Assembly (NCBI GenBank): GCA_022749755.1
Contig: CM040441.1
Span: 11,595,475 to 11,659,474, forward strand
Source of the DNA: Azadirachta indica
Lineage: Eukaryota > Streptophyta > Magnoliopsida > Sapindales > Meliaceae
Direction of reading: 5' to 3'
DNA length: 64,000 nucleotides
The first letter of the stretch is position 1; each line of letters begins with the position of its first letter. The notes under the pieces were generated by a model that searched no databases, had not been told where the DNA came from, and saw nothing but the letters and a program-made list of their open reading frames with translations. The position numbers were made by a program, and so were the translations under genes. Positions 1-23,185 of the stretch are shown here, piece by piece.

Positions 1-845
1 TGACTCAAGTCCTACAGCTACTGATAGGCGGAAGACACATCAATCATCGAGGAAAGGATCATGGCTAATGTTGTCAACGCATGAAGAGGGTTCTCGTTAT
101 ATTCCCCAGCTAGGGGATGAAATTGTATATTTGAGACAGGTGAGTTTGACGACCATAGTACATTTTTACTGATTTTTACTTATTTTTATATTTGTAAGCC
201 TTTACTTTAGGATTGATGAATGAAATAATTGATTTTAGGAGCTTCTCTGTTTTTCAGGGGCATCAAGAGTATATAAGTTATAGTTGCTCCAGAGAAGTGG
301 GTCCTTGGGCAACAGTTAGGGGAAACATAAAAGCAGTTGAATTTTGTAAAGTTGAAAGTCTTGAATATGCCACTGCTTCAGGGTCTGGGGACAGCTGTTG
401 TAAAATGACACTCAAATTTATAGACCCTAATTCCAGTGTGTTCAATAAAACATTCAAACTGACTTTGCCAGAAGTGACCGGTTTCCCCGACTTCCTTGTT
501 GAAGGAACTAGGTTTGATGCTGCTATTGAGAGAAATTGGACATGCAGGGATAAGTGCAAAGTCTGGTGGAAAAACGAGGGTGAGGAAGATGGTAGCTGGT
601 GGGATGGCCGAATTCTGTATGTGAAGCCCAAATCTTCTGAATTTCCAGACAGCCCATGGGAGAGGTACACGGTCCAGTACAAGACTGAGCCCACAGAAAC
701 ACATCTACATAGTCCTTGGGAGCTTTTTGATGCTGATACTCAGTGGGAACAACCTCATATTGATGATGACATTAGAAGAAAGCTGCTGTCTGCCTTTGCC
801 AAGTTAGAGCAGTCTGCCAACAAAGTGCAGGTATCATGCAGCGAT

Positions 846-876
<31 letters not shown>

Positions 877-1320
877 TTGGCACCATGTAAAGGAAAGGCA
901 TAGTGGAAATTTATGTTAATGTTATTTTGTATGTTTCAGGATCAATATGGAGTTCAAAAATTGAAGCAAGTCTCAAACAAGTCCAATTTTACAAACAGGT
1001 AACGCAAGTTGTTTCTCTGGAACTTTGAATGTCAAATATTTTTCATGAGTAAAAATTGGCTGGTGGTGATGTTCAGATCCGTGAATTTTTGCAGGTTTCC
1101 TGTTCCATTATCGTTTGAAGTGATCCAATCTAGGTTAGAGAACAACTACTACAGAAGTTTGGAGGCAGTGAAGCATGACATTTCTGTTATGCTGTCCAAT
1201 GCAGAATCTTACTGTTGTCGGAACACAGATCTTTCAACAAAAATCAAACGCCTTTCAGACTGGTTCACGTGGACATTATCGTCTTTGCAGCCTCGACTGG
1301 TTCACGAAGTTGGCGAGTGA
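1..1320 (+). CDS. BRWD/PHIP-like WD40-bromodomain protein, C-terminal part (5' end outside window)
   Basis: These are the last four exons of a gene that starts left of the window: 1-139 (frame from base 2), 258-830, 940-998 and 1095-1320, all GT-AG. They join in frame to about 331 residues ending in TGA at 1318-1320. The part present starts in a charged Ser/Arg-rich linker and continues through a Trp-rich module (WATVRGNIKAVEF, CKVWWKNEGEEDGSWWDGRI, SPWERYTVQYK) typical of the region before the bromodomain in BRWD/PHIP proteins. It ends with a bromodomain-like segment (FPVPLSFEVIQSRLENNYYR onward). The N-terminal WD40 repeats that define the family would lie upstream. Family members act in the nucleus as chromatin-associated adaptors. 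The bromodomain lacks the usual Tyr-Asn pair after its NA motif (it reads NAESYCCRN), so acetyl-lysine binding is doubtful. Closest plant relatives from memory are At5g49430 and At2g47410. Confidence 0.85.
845..871. repeat. (AT)n microsatellite in BRWD-like intron
   Basis: An uninterrupted TA dinucleotide run sits just after the 5' splice site at 831. Read-through of this intron would add a Tyr-Ile repeat and then a stop. Confidence 0.9.
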
Positions 1321-2019
1321 TAGGATAGGAGTCACCCTGCCTGATTTTCCCCGTTTGATTTGTAGATAGTATTTTTCTTATTTTAAGCTCTTTTCAAAAT
1401 CTTTTTTTCCTTTGTTTCTAATTGTTCCCTTAGAAATAGATCCAATTTTGGGAATTGTTTAGTAGTACTCGGATAGATCCTTTTTAGAAGGGGTAAAGAT
1501 CTCATTAGAAATTAGCTGGTTGTGGAAATTTTTCCACCGGAAAAATTCATTGTTGTACAGAACAGATGGACATCTCACCATAATTGTCACCACCTTGATT
1601 GTTATTGGAGAGAGGAGAGAAAAAAAAAATTGTCGATATTTTTCTTGTCTCGTCATCATCTGAAGTGGAAAATGCATTATAATGTGGAGTTGAGCCATAT
1701 AAGTAAATTTGTCAAAGGCGAAAGAAAACATTGTAGCCAATCATAATTGTTATTTTTGTGATCCCAGAACATGAAAAATAACAGAATTGAATTTTACATG
1801 TATCGTTACTGTGGCTCATGGGCAAGATAGTGCTTCCTTTTGTGACCATGGTATAATTGCGGCAGCAAAGAGATTATGAAACTATTGAATTGGGAAATAC
1901 AAATAATCATTTGCAAAACTGGTAATCTCCTTCCAAAGTCTACAAATAATGTAGAGTATCCATCATGAAGTTGTTAGTTCATTCAGAAGTGTAGAACTAC
2001 ATGGGAATGATTAAATCTC
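1321..2019. other. Convergent 3' flanks, no gene seen
   Basis: This stretch separates the + strand BRWD-like stop from the - strand RPB9 stop. It should hold both 3' UTRs and polyadenylation regions. The short ORFs on both strands show no family resemblance, and I see no repeat or RNA gene. Confidence 0.6.
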
Positions 2020-4184
2020 TTATTCTCTCCACCGATGGCCACAGTTTGGGTTGCAGCAGACAAAGAACAGCGTCATACCTTCCTCCCCTCTAGCAGTTGC
2101 CTGCACAAGCACGTAAAATGCATGACAGTAGCAGAAGCATTACAGCAAGTACTTGCTTATTATGACTCCAAATGTTCTTGTGGAACAGAAAACATTTGGA
2201 ACAGAAGATACAAATAGGATCCTTGGCGTGTTCATATGATTATTCAAATTCCATTTAAACTTTCAAGATTCTTGACCACCACTAAGAGCCAGCATAGAAT
2301 TACTATTAACTTTACTGCTATCAAATGCAACTACCATAGGAGTTTATTAGTATGTATATGCACACACATACATGCCCTCACAAGTGCACAAAGAAAAAAA
2401 GAACAAAATGAAGCAATATCAATTGTTTGAGGAGAATGAAACTGGAGGAAAATAACCTTTTCTACTTTTATTTCAATTATGACAAACAGTTGCCAAAAAA
2501 GCAGCAAACATAAAACCTTACTTTGTGGTTTCCTACAAGCTAGACAAAACCAGTGGTAAAAGATTACCACCAATCATCCAAGAAAAGTACTCCCCTAAAT
2601 TGATATAAAACATTAAAAATATTGAAATGTTCTTCCAATGGAACAAAATTTTAGCTATAGAAACATTTCAAACATACTCAAAGGAGTAAGCAACCTAGTT
2701 ATGGTTCTAAAGAGTATCTTCTAATTATATAACTTATGTATAAGTAGCAATTCTAACTTATTTTGTAAAAAGGAAAGAAAGGATGAAGCAATATCAAGTC
2801 AAGAGCTCCAATATGCTTTTAGCAGATAACAAACGTTGTTAAACAATTTCTCTCTTTCAATAACTAACAACCAGCATGAGATACTTGCAAAGCATACTCT
2901 GTCCAAAATGAAATCAAAGATATAGATCTACAAAAAGAGTACAACATTAAAAGAAGAGGTTACTATTTCTTAGTCAGAGCTCAAGCATTATTCTGACTAA
3001 CAAAAAAAACCGAAAAAAGAAAAAAAAAAAAAGCAAACGAGAAGGAAAAACTTGTGAACCATGGTGAGCACCCCAAGCAATAACATCAAATATGAATAAA
3101 AATATAAACAATAAAATCATTGAACTAAGAAGTTAACCTGGAAGAACACAGCTTCTCCATGCTGGCATTTTACACAACGAACATCTTTAGTACGAGGAAG
3201 AGTTGGATCGGCAGCCACATCCTGCAGAACTTGAGTACGCTCCGCAACAGAGTGATGTACCTCATTTCTATAGACACAGTTATTGTCAGCAACCTCCTGC
3301 ACAGAATTGGAAAATCAAATAAATAAATAAATAGCACCAGAGAACACCTACAGGTATTTTGCACTAACAATATGCAGATTAATTCATAGCATCATCCACA
3401 AGGAAATTTTGAAAAGAAACATATGCTAAACTAAACTAAATTATCATTATATTGTGAAGCTACTAACTCCGAAAATCAACTTTGAATGCGCTCTTAGCAT
3501 TGGCTCTTAATCAAAAGAATTAGAACCCACAGTTTCATAACAAATTGAATACTGAAGTGAAGACAGAAAAGAACAATAAACATTTTTCCAGACAAAACAG
3601 CACGCAAACAATAAATGGACCCCTTTCAAAAGTTACGAAAAAAATATCACGTCCGAGCGTTTTTGGATGTTAAAATTTTAAAGCTTTAACGTCAAACAAA
3701 TCTGAAAAATTACTGTACCAACTGCCAGCTAATAATGTACGATAAACAGAAACAGAAAGAATGAACGATAATACAAGAAAATGAGATTAGGGTTTTGTCA
3801 TGGGTTCAACTCTAAATCAAAAAGGAAAACACAATATAGCAGACGCAGCACATATAAAAATGTGAAGCAAAAAATCTGACCCAATGAAAGATATTTTCAG
3901 CTCAAAAAGAGAAACAGAAAAAGAAAGAGAAAAATTGCCTGGTGATCGCAGTTGCGGCATGCATAGAGGAGTATCTTTTGCTCCTTGTCTTCCTTTGGAT
4001 ACAGGATGTTGTTACTGAAATTCAAAATTACTTCAGATTAACAATGGCTTCACAGAAAAGGAAAGAAATCCAAAGAAGACAATCAAATAAACATTGAATG
4101 AATGTGAATTTATGCAAGCAATTATGTTATGCATGTGGGTATATATGCAACTGACCACTCGCGGCAAAATTTCATGGTACTCAT
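2020..4184 (-). CDS. NRPB9: DNA-directed RNA polymerase subunit RPB9 (NRPB9-like), 114 aa
   Basis: Four exons on the minus strand, in coding order: 4184-4156, 4014-3939, 3296-3138 and 2100-2020. They give 29+76+159+81 nt, or 114 residues plus TAA, the usual RPB9 length. The protein has two zinc ribbons. The N-terminal one uses C7, C10, C29 and C32 ([13 protein letters not shown]). The C-terminal TFIIS-like one uses C76, C79, C103 and C108 ([16 protein letters not shown]). RPB9 is a small subunit of RNA polymerase II (shared with Pol IV/V in plants) that affects start-site choice, fidelity and TFIIS-stimulated cleavage. Residues [20 protein letters not shown] match the plant family from memory. 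The second intron (3938-3297) has a GC donor instead of GT; the frame only works with it. The last intron is about 1.0 kb and separates the final 26 codons, so ORF scans miss them. Confidence 0.95.
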
Positions 4185-5231
4185 CTTGGTAGACTTGGAA
4201 AGACGCAGCTATGACAGCGAACAAGAGAGAGATCAACAGCGTTTGGGGCTTTTTCTTTGGCGGGCAATTGCTTTTATAGCGCTCCGACAGATCTTTCTAG
4301 CGGCTGTAGCACACAATGGGTTAGGACTTGATAGTAATTTCATAGACACGAAAATAATTTCCGTGAAGTTAATAAAATTACTTGTTAGTCAATGTATTCA
4401 ACTCTGTTTATATTTTATACCAAAAAGGTATATATATACGTCGAGAACTGATTTATGGAGAAGCTGAATAAAAAATTAGCTTTATTTCAAGTAGTACCCA
4501 CAAATTTCTTAGAAGTTGAAGTTGAAGTTGAAGTTGAAGTTGGAACTTGGGAGAATGCTAGATTCTTGCCGGCAGGCTGTTCTTCTGCCATGTTCTCAAG
4601 AAAGTTCTCAAGACTGTACACGATTATGATGTCTTACGAGTTGTGCGTTATAGAACAATCCAGGTACACAAAACGCAAATAATGGTCTGCGTGCTAAGCC
4701 AACAGAAACGCATACTGAATTTCCCGTAAGTTGCAAGTGAAATTCTGTGCTTGCAAAGGAAATTCATATAGCACATAAACTACAGTGAAAAAAAGAACAG
4801 TTTAGTAACTGAGAAATAAAAACAGAAACATTTTCAAACCAAGCTATTAATGACAGTCTCTGTACTATCTTCATTCTCTCATTTACATGCACGATTAAGT
4901 TCAAGAAATTTCAAAATCCACCCAAAACAAGCTTATAATTAAAAGAAACTATGGTCACTACGAATTATTACATCATAGTGCAAAACAAAACAAAAGGAAT
5001 GGAAAAAAGAAAAAAGAAAAGATCGTCCATCAAACTTATTTTAGAACCCTCAAATCTCAATCTGCATCATTCTTTAAGATAGCCACCTAGTAATAAGCTC
5101 CATCATTAAGCCTAAATGGACTCACATGAGGTATACATGGAGCCAATAGAAATTCTCATGTAATTAAACAGACAAGCTCTAATAGAAAAGATAAAAGTAT
5201 CGATAACTTGGCCCCTTATGTGTTTCCTCCT
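4185..5231. other. RPB9 promoter side and 3' flank of the ZCCHC10-like gene
   Basis: The left part is the 5' flank of RPB9 on the minus strand. The right part, up to about 5230, should include the 3' UTR of the zinc-knuckle gene. A short hexanucleotide array lies inside. ORFs here are short and unlike any family I know. Confidence 0.5.
4512..4541. repeat. Hexanucleotide tandem repeat (GAAGTT)5
   Basis: Five perfect copies of GAAGTT followed by a degenerate copy. In one + strand frame it reads as Glu-Val repeats, but no real gene surrounds it. Confidence 0.9.
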
Positions 5232-6023
<792 letters not shown>

Positions 6024-6439
6024 CTAAAAAATTGTCAATTAACCTTCGCCAGTCTGCATCAGAAAAATTATTTACCTTTCAGTCAATCAAAATCAACAAC
6101 CATTCAAAATTAAATAAATTACAAGTCCACAACTACACCATCCCAAACATTAAACATACAGATCTTCAAAAACGAAAATTTACGCGCTAAGAAAATCTTG
6201 CATACAACAAATAAGATCAATTGCTGCAAATTCCCAGACAAGAAACCTAGTCTAGGGTTAAAATAAACAAAAATGAACAACTAATATGAACCCGGCTTCC
6301 AATTCTCACAGAAACTAAACGAATTAACAACCCTAAAAGAAAACCCTAGATAATTGATCAATCAGATTAAACCCTAACGGAAACCCCAAGAATTGAAAGT
6401 GCGCAATATACCGACGGGAACGTAGAGGGAGATTCGTAC
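6024..6439 (-). other. Probable 5'-UTR (leader) intron of the ZCCHC10-like gene, with telo-box motifs
   Basis: On the minus strand CAAAAG/GTACGA (around 6440) forms a good donor. A T-rich acceptor ending TTTTTAG/GTTGTG lies at 6024, just nine bases before the ATG. Three AACCCTA motifs (telo-boxes, near 6328, 6342 and 6368 on the + strand) lie in the intron. Such motifs are common near the starts of plant translation and RNA-processing genes. Confidence 0.6.
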
Positions 6440-6540
6440 CTTTTGAGGCCAGACCGAAAATAAAAAAGGCCAAGAAAACGGGTTCTTGCCGCGTCGTCGT
6501 TTGTGTGGCAGAATGATTTTTCGTGAGTGGGTAAAGGCTT

Positions 6541-6551
6541 CTATATATAAG
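6541..6551 (-). promoter_or_regulatory. TATA box for the ZCCHC10-like gene
   Basis: The minus strand reads CTTATATATAG here, about 100 bases upstream of the predicted leader-intron donor. This fits a transcription start near 6510-6520. Confidence 0.6.
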
Positions 6552-6599
6552 AGGACGAGGACGTAAACAACGGTCTAAGGCGGCGTCACGGGGAAGAAT

Positions 6600-8150
6600 A
6601 ACATATGGTTCCCTTCTGTCTTATATATTTTCACATTTAATCAGACAATATATTCGTTCCTGTTAAATAAGTCCCAACCATCACCATGAACCATGATCCA
6701 TCCAATGACTATGACCACAATATCCTTTTTAATATTGAATTTAAACCATTAAAATAGTATGAAACTTTACATTAAAAGTAGGAAAATAATTTCTCAATCA
6801 TTTTAACTGTGATCAAAATTTTCTTCTTAAACAAAATCTAATGCTTGATAGTTAAAGAACCTAACAAACTAACAAATTGAATCTCGAATAGTTTCATTTA
6901 AACAACTTAAGTCCAACTTGGGCTAACTGTACTCTTGAGAAAATTTTTTTGTTATAGGCGCTACTACAAAACTTTAATTTCAATCTCTTATAGCGAGAAA
7001 CTATCAAAACCCAAAAAACAAATTTTGAGAGATTTGGATGTTATTATGCCAAAGCAGAACCTTACTTCACAATTTCAAAGGCCATCTAATTAAAAGAAAT
7101 TTTAATGATCTAGGAACATTAAATTTTCATCAAGGGATTTTGATTTTTCTCAATGTGTTAATATATTGTTCGAATCATTTGAAGCAAGGAAATGAAAGAT
7201 GACAAACGGTAAACTATGTGATATTGAAATTTCTAAAACCTCAATTAACATGTCAATTACTTTTATCACCTAATCATTATAAATTAGTTTATTTTGGCCT
7301 ACGTTCTTAGTTATATATTTGTACTCTCTTATCACTTTCATTATACACAACTTGCATTATTCAAATAAGCGGTTTTACATATACTATACATAATTGACAA
7401 AATTTAATTTGAAGTTCGACTACTTACGCACACCTACATCATTAATTTTTGCAACAATTATTAAGTTGACATTCTTGGTTGAATTAAAAAGAAAGCAGAC
7501 AAGAGATCCAATTGTTTCCTTTATAAAGAAGAAAAAGAATGGATCGAGAATAAACCAACTTTAAACAAAATATCTAAACTAATTGAAGAAGTCTTAAATT
7601 GACCCAAACCCTTCAATAAAATATATTTTCAGTCAATAGAGATATTTTTTTAAAAAAAAAAAACTAATTTTATTCTACATATCACTGTCTAATACTGAAT
7701 TTTTCGCAGTATTAAGATGAAAATACAAACACCTTTAAATAATCCAAATTGTTTAGATAATGTAATAGTTTCTGATTCAATTATGGGGATGGTATTTTAC
7801 ACCCAAGGCTTTGAAGGCTTATTTTCATTAATTATCCGGGACGCAAAAGAAAGAAAAACATTTTTAAAGTGATACAACAAATAAATATTTCCTAAAAGAG
7901 AAGAGCCATTGTAGCAACTGGTATCATATCAGATCATATTATATGAGCCCGAAAAGAAAGAAGTAAAAAACACATATATCATATATTTCTTGTGAAGATG
8001 ATGAAAATTAAGACCATCCAAAGAAAATCCTTGGTAAACTAGCTACTGCCGGTTGGCCTTTTTTTTTTTTTTTTTCTTTTTTTTTTTTTAATATATAAAA
8101 AGGGAACAGACGAGAAACCAAAATTCCTAGTTGTATATATACATAAAAGC
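6600..8150. other. AT-rich intergenic region
   Basis: It lies between the ZCCHC10-like promoter and the OEP16-2 stop codon. It is AT-rich, without a credible coding frame, tRNA or clear terminal repeat. A long T/A homopolymer tract lies at about 8060-8090, just downstream of OEP16-2, probably within its 3' UTR or polyadenylation region. Confidence 0.5.
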
Positions 8151-8514
8151 TTAGAATATTCCAGTGAGGAGATTTGCAGCAGTGGTAATGGCAGCTCCAG
8201 TAATGGCGCACTGCACAACTTGCTCGTGGGAAGAATCCTCTGATGTAAGTGCCACTGCCACTCCTGTAATTGCTCCCGCCACTGCACTGTTTTTCTGCAC
8301 ACCCAACCAAAACAAATACCCTATTAGATTAGCTTCTTTCTTTCACTATTGAACACTCCATGCCATGCCAATATTATATCACAGGATGACGATGAGACAC
8401 AACACAACACAACACAACACAAGATAGGGACATGCAAATTCATAGAGGACCTCTCTTGCTACTTGCTACACCTATTTTACTTAAACCTACAAGGCACAGC
8501 TAATCAATCTCAAA

Positions 8515-8554
<40 letters not shown>

Positions 8555-9723
8555 CCCAAATAAATATTATCATTAGTATTACTGAAAGTAGAGCAGAAAA
8601 AGAGATTTAAAAGGGGTGGATGTATGTATTTATGTATGTATCTCTATGAGATATCATATCTACCCAATCGTGAGCTCCACGAGCCTCCTTTAGGCCATAT
8701 GTTAGACCAGAATATATTCCTGCTGCCATTCCTGCGCGGAGAAAACAACACAGTTTATAAGCGTCGTAACTCTCTTGCACTACATATTTTACCACTTTAT
8801 TCCCAGAAAAAAACAAAAAAAAAAAGAAATTAATTCACAGAAATAACTGAGGGGATTTACAGATTAATTACAAGGCCTTCGACCAAACAGAACAGATATA
8901 TCATCAGATACCAAAGAACTGATGTACTCATCAACTGCCTATCTTAAATCATAATTAATTCGTCCAAAACCTACAATAAACAGATGCTATTCACATTCAG
9001 TTCCGGTCAAGGATTAACTATACATAGAACTCACCCCACTGTAAAGATTCTTTTCCAGTGTTCTTCACCTGTAAAACATTTTGAATTAACAATGCTTAGA
9101 AGGAAATCAAGGCGCAAAGTTCATTTATTTAATTTGCAAAGACTTACTTACCAATGCTTCAAGAGATTTTCGGCTGGTTTCTCCTGCAAAGCGCACAGGA
9201 ACACACAGACATATACATATAAATATATTCATTTTTATATAATCCTCTATAATTTGTAAAATTTCATTTAAGCAATCAAGCATTATTACATTGCGCACCT
9301 TTGAGGTTGGGAAAGTGGTGCTTCTTGCCACCACCTATATCCGGCGCATCATTACCTGAATCAAACAAATAAACAAACAATTTTCGTAGACTTAAACATT
9401 CAACAACAAAACAAATACACAATAAAACTCGTCTTAATTACCATCAAGAGTTGTAAAGTATGCCTCCCTTGAAACTGCCTGAACTGCTCCAATCTATAAA
9501 TACATATATTGATATTCAGTGCTGATTTAGAGCAAAAGCAACGTTGAGAAGCTCGAATTAAAGTTAAGAAACAGTTTAGATAAGTTACCCCGGCGGCTTT
9601 GACGAAGCTCTCAGCAATACGATTGAGAAGAGGATGGCCAAGGTCAAAAAAGCCACCGTTTTCAAACCCACGAAAATCATCAAACAAAGAACGAGTTTCC
9701 AAACTACTGTTGCTGCTGCTCAT
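8151..9723 (-). CDS. OEP16-2: Outer envelope pore protein 16-2 (OEP16-S type), 173 aa
   Basis: Seven exons on the minus strand: 9723-9589, 9493-9442, 9355-9299, 9183-9152, 9068-9035, 8731-8664 and 8294-8151. All are GT-AG and total 522 nt including TAA. The protein begins MSSSNSSLETRSLFDDFRGF, contains GHPLLNRIAESFVKAAG and HHFPNLKGETSRKSLEAL, then the hydrophobic MAAGIYSGLTYGLKEARGAH and AVAGAITGVAVAL helices, and ends ITTAANLLTGIF. These match plant OEP16-2, a Tim17/Tim22/Tim23-family protein that forms amino-acid-selective channels in the outer plastid envelope. The loop after exon 2 (GNDAPDIGGGKK) is the variable part that separates OEP16-2 from OEP16-1. In Arabidopsis this form is seed- and ABA-linked. 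The tiny 32-34 nt exons explain why ORF scans miss most of the gene. Confidence 0.93.
8397..8421. repeat. ACACA/(CACAA)n microsatellite in OEP16-2 intron
   Basis: Repeated CACAA units lie in the last intron of OEP16-2. A longer (AT)n run follows about 100 bases on. Confidence 0.8.
8519..8553. repeat. (AT)n microsatellite in OEP16-2 intron
   Basis: A pure AT dinucleotide run of about 35 bases in the last intron. Confidence 0.9.
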
Positions 9724-9835
9724 TTTCTTTTTCTCTTAAGCTAGTTTTTGGCTGTCGTAATTTTTAATCTTCAGGCAAATGATAGATGTTACTAACAACA
9801 GCGTGGGGTTTCGGGTGTAAAGCGAATGCAGTAAG

Positions 9836-10003
9836 AATATATACTAAAGCGAAAGCAGTAAGAACAAGAGGAAGCAGAATTGGTCTTCGCAGGAGAAAGT
9901 CAGTAGCGCGACACGTGCTAGTGAAAAGCCTTACGTGTCTGCTTCTTGTAACTGGAACTGCGGACATCGTGGCGATTCCCAGGAGTTCACTCCGCCGCGT
10001 GTC
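9836..10003 (-). promoter_or_regulatory. OEP16-2 promoter: TATA box, G-box/ABRE and CE3-like sites
   Basis: The minus strand reads TATATATT at 9843-9836, about 115 bases before the ATG. Further upstream for this gene lie a G-box CACGTG (9912-9917), an ACGTGTC (9933-9939) and CGCGTGTC (9996-10003, the core of the CE3 coupling element). ABRE plus CE3-like modules are known to confer ABA/seed responsiveness, which agrees with reported expression of OEP16-2 in Arabidopsis seeds. The link is inferred from motif content and spacing only. Confidence 0.5.
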
Positions 10004-10106
10004 AGTTTCTACACTACTTACTAGGCAGCTTAACGAAGTACAAACCAACGAAATATTGGTTGCCTCCTTCCCTATGTTGTTCGTCATGCTGCTCATTTAT
10101 TCCTAG

Positions 10107-11299
10107 ATCCTAGTTTATCAAGCTGTCAAGACTACCTTAAAAAAGAGTAACTTTTTATCCTGTTCCTTTTTTTTTTTTTTAATAAATTTTTAAGTAATGC
10201 GATCTTGTTGATCAAGTAATAAATTAAAATAATAAAATAATTTTAACAATTATGAAAATCATTATTCCACGTAATAAATCACCATAAGATCGTAAAATTT
10301 TAGAAAATCACTTCGAAAGTTTAAAATATTATTGCGATTTAAAAACTTTTAAAAAGATACTGCACTTCATCTGCAGTCCACGAGTTATACTACTAGAAGT
10401 GAAACAAAATCACAATGCCCAATATTAGTGAGAAGAAGATATTAATAGTGGTTATGGTCGTCAACGTTCAGTTACATGCAATAGTTAAAAGAAACGATTG
10501 AGATAACAACAACAATTTTGCATTAGTGTTTGACCAGAAAATTGAGGTAACAGCACAAATTTTGGTCCTAACATCTAGGGGAGAACTTCAAAACCAACAG
10601 AAGCCAAACCAACAAAGAAAAAACACATATTATAGGACTTGGGAACAAATTTTAACTTTTCATATGAAATGGTAGGGACCAAAAAAGCCTTTGAAAAGTT
10701 GAGTCTGAGTTCGCGCACTAGCGAGTTCTAATTTACAAGGGGTCTATAAATGAGGTTTTCAGCTACAACTGAGAAAATTTGGTCTTTCAACCAACTTCCT
10801 AAAACCTTCCTCTTTCTCTCTACATCAACCACACCCACCACAAAACTGGCGACAGACGGAAACACTATGCTGGGCATATATTGATGCCCTTCTTCTATCA
10901 TATAGTTCACATAGCTAAAAATTTTTTAACTAAAAAAAAAAAAATTAGAAAAAGGGTTGAAAGAAGAAATAGGAAAAAAAATTGAACAAAGAAAATCAAT
11001 GCTGATAAAAATGTTTTAGAGAAGCAACAATAACTTGGCTCGAAGCAGCAAAAAGATGTAGCGGATGGAAGGGAGGGGAGGGGGCGGTGGTTAACTGCGC
11101 CTATATTGCGAGCATGAATTTCCTCCAGCCCCCAGGTGGCACTATACAAAGTATCCTCTCCTACCATTGATTGAAACCAAAAATTCTTCTTTCAAAGCAC
11201 ATTGTTTCTTGGTTGCCCAGGTATTGACTGCTAACATCCATTTGGTTGAATAAAAAAGGAGTAGGTAAGTCACCTTGCTAATTGAATCTGAATGCTAAT
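10107..11299. other. Intergenic region between OEP16-2 upstream and PP4R3 3' end
   Basis: No supported gene. It should include the PP4R3 3' UTR at the right side (11299 downward). A + strand TCTATAAATG at about 10742-10751, followed by a pyrimidine-rich leader, looks like a core promoter, but no coding region follows. Simple A-rich runs are at 10925-10985. Confidence 0.45.

Positions 11300-23185
<11,886 letters not shown>

Noticed and set aside
9764..10106. Overlapping ~110-codon ORFs on both strands upstream of OEP16-2
   Set aside because: Neither resembles a known family. They lie in the OEP16-2 promoter and leader, where G-box and TATA elements sit, and open frames on both strands over the same bases are usually chance in a locally GC-richer patch.
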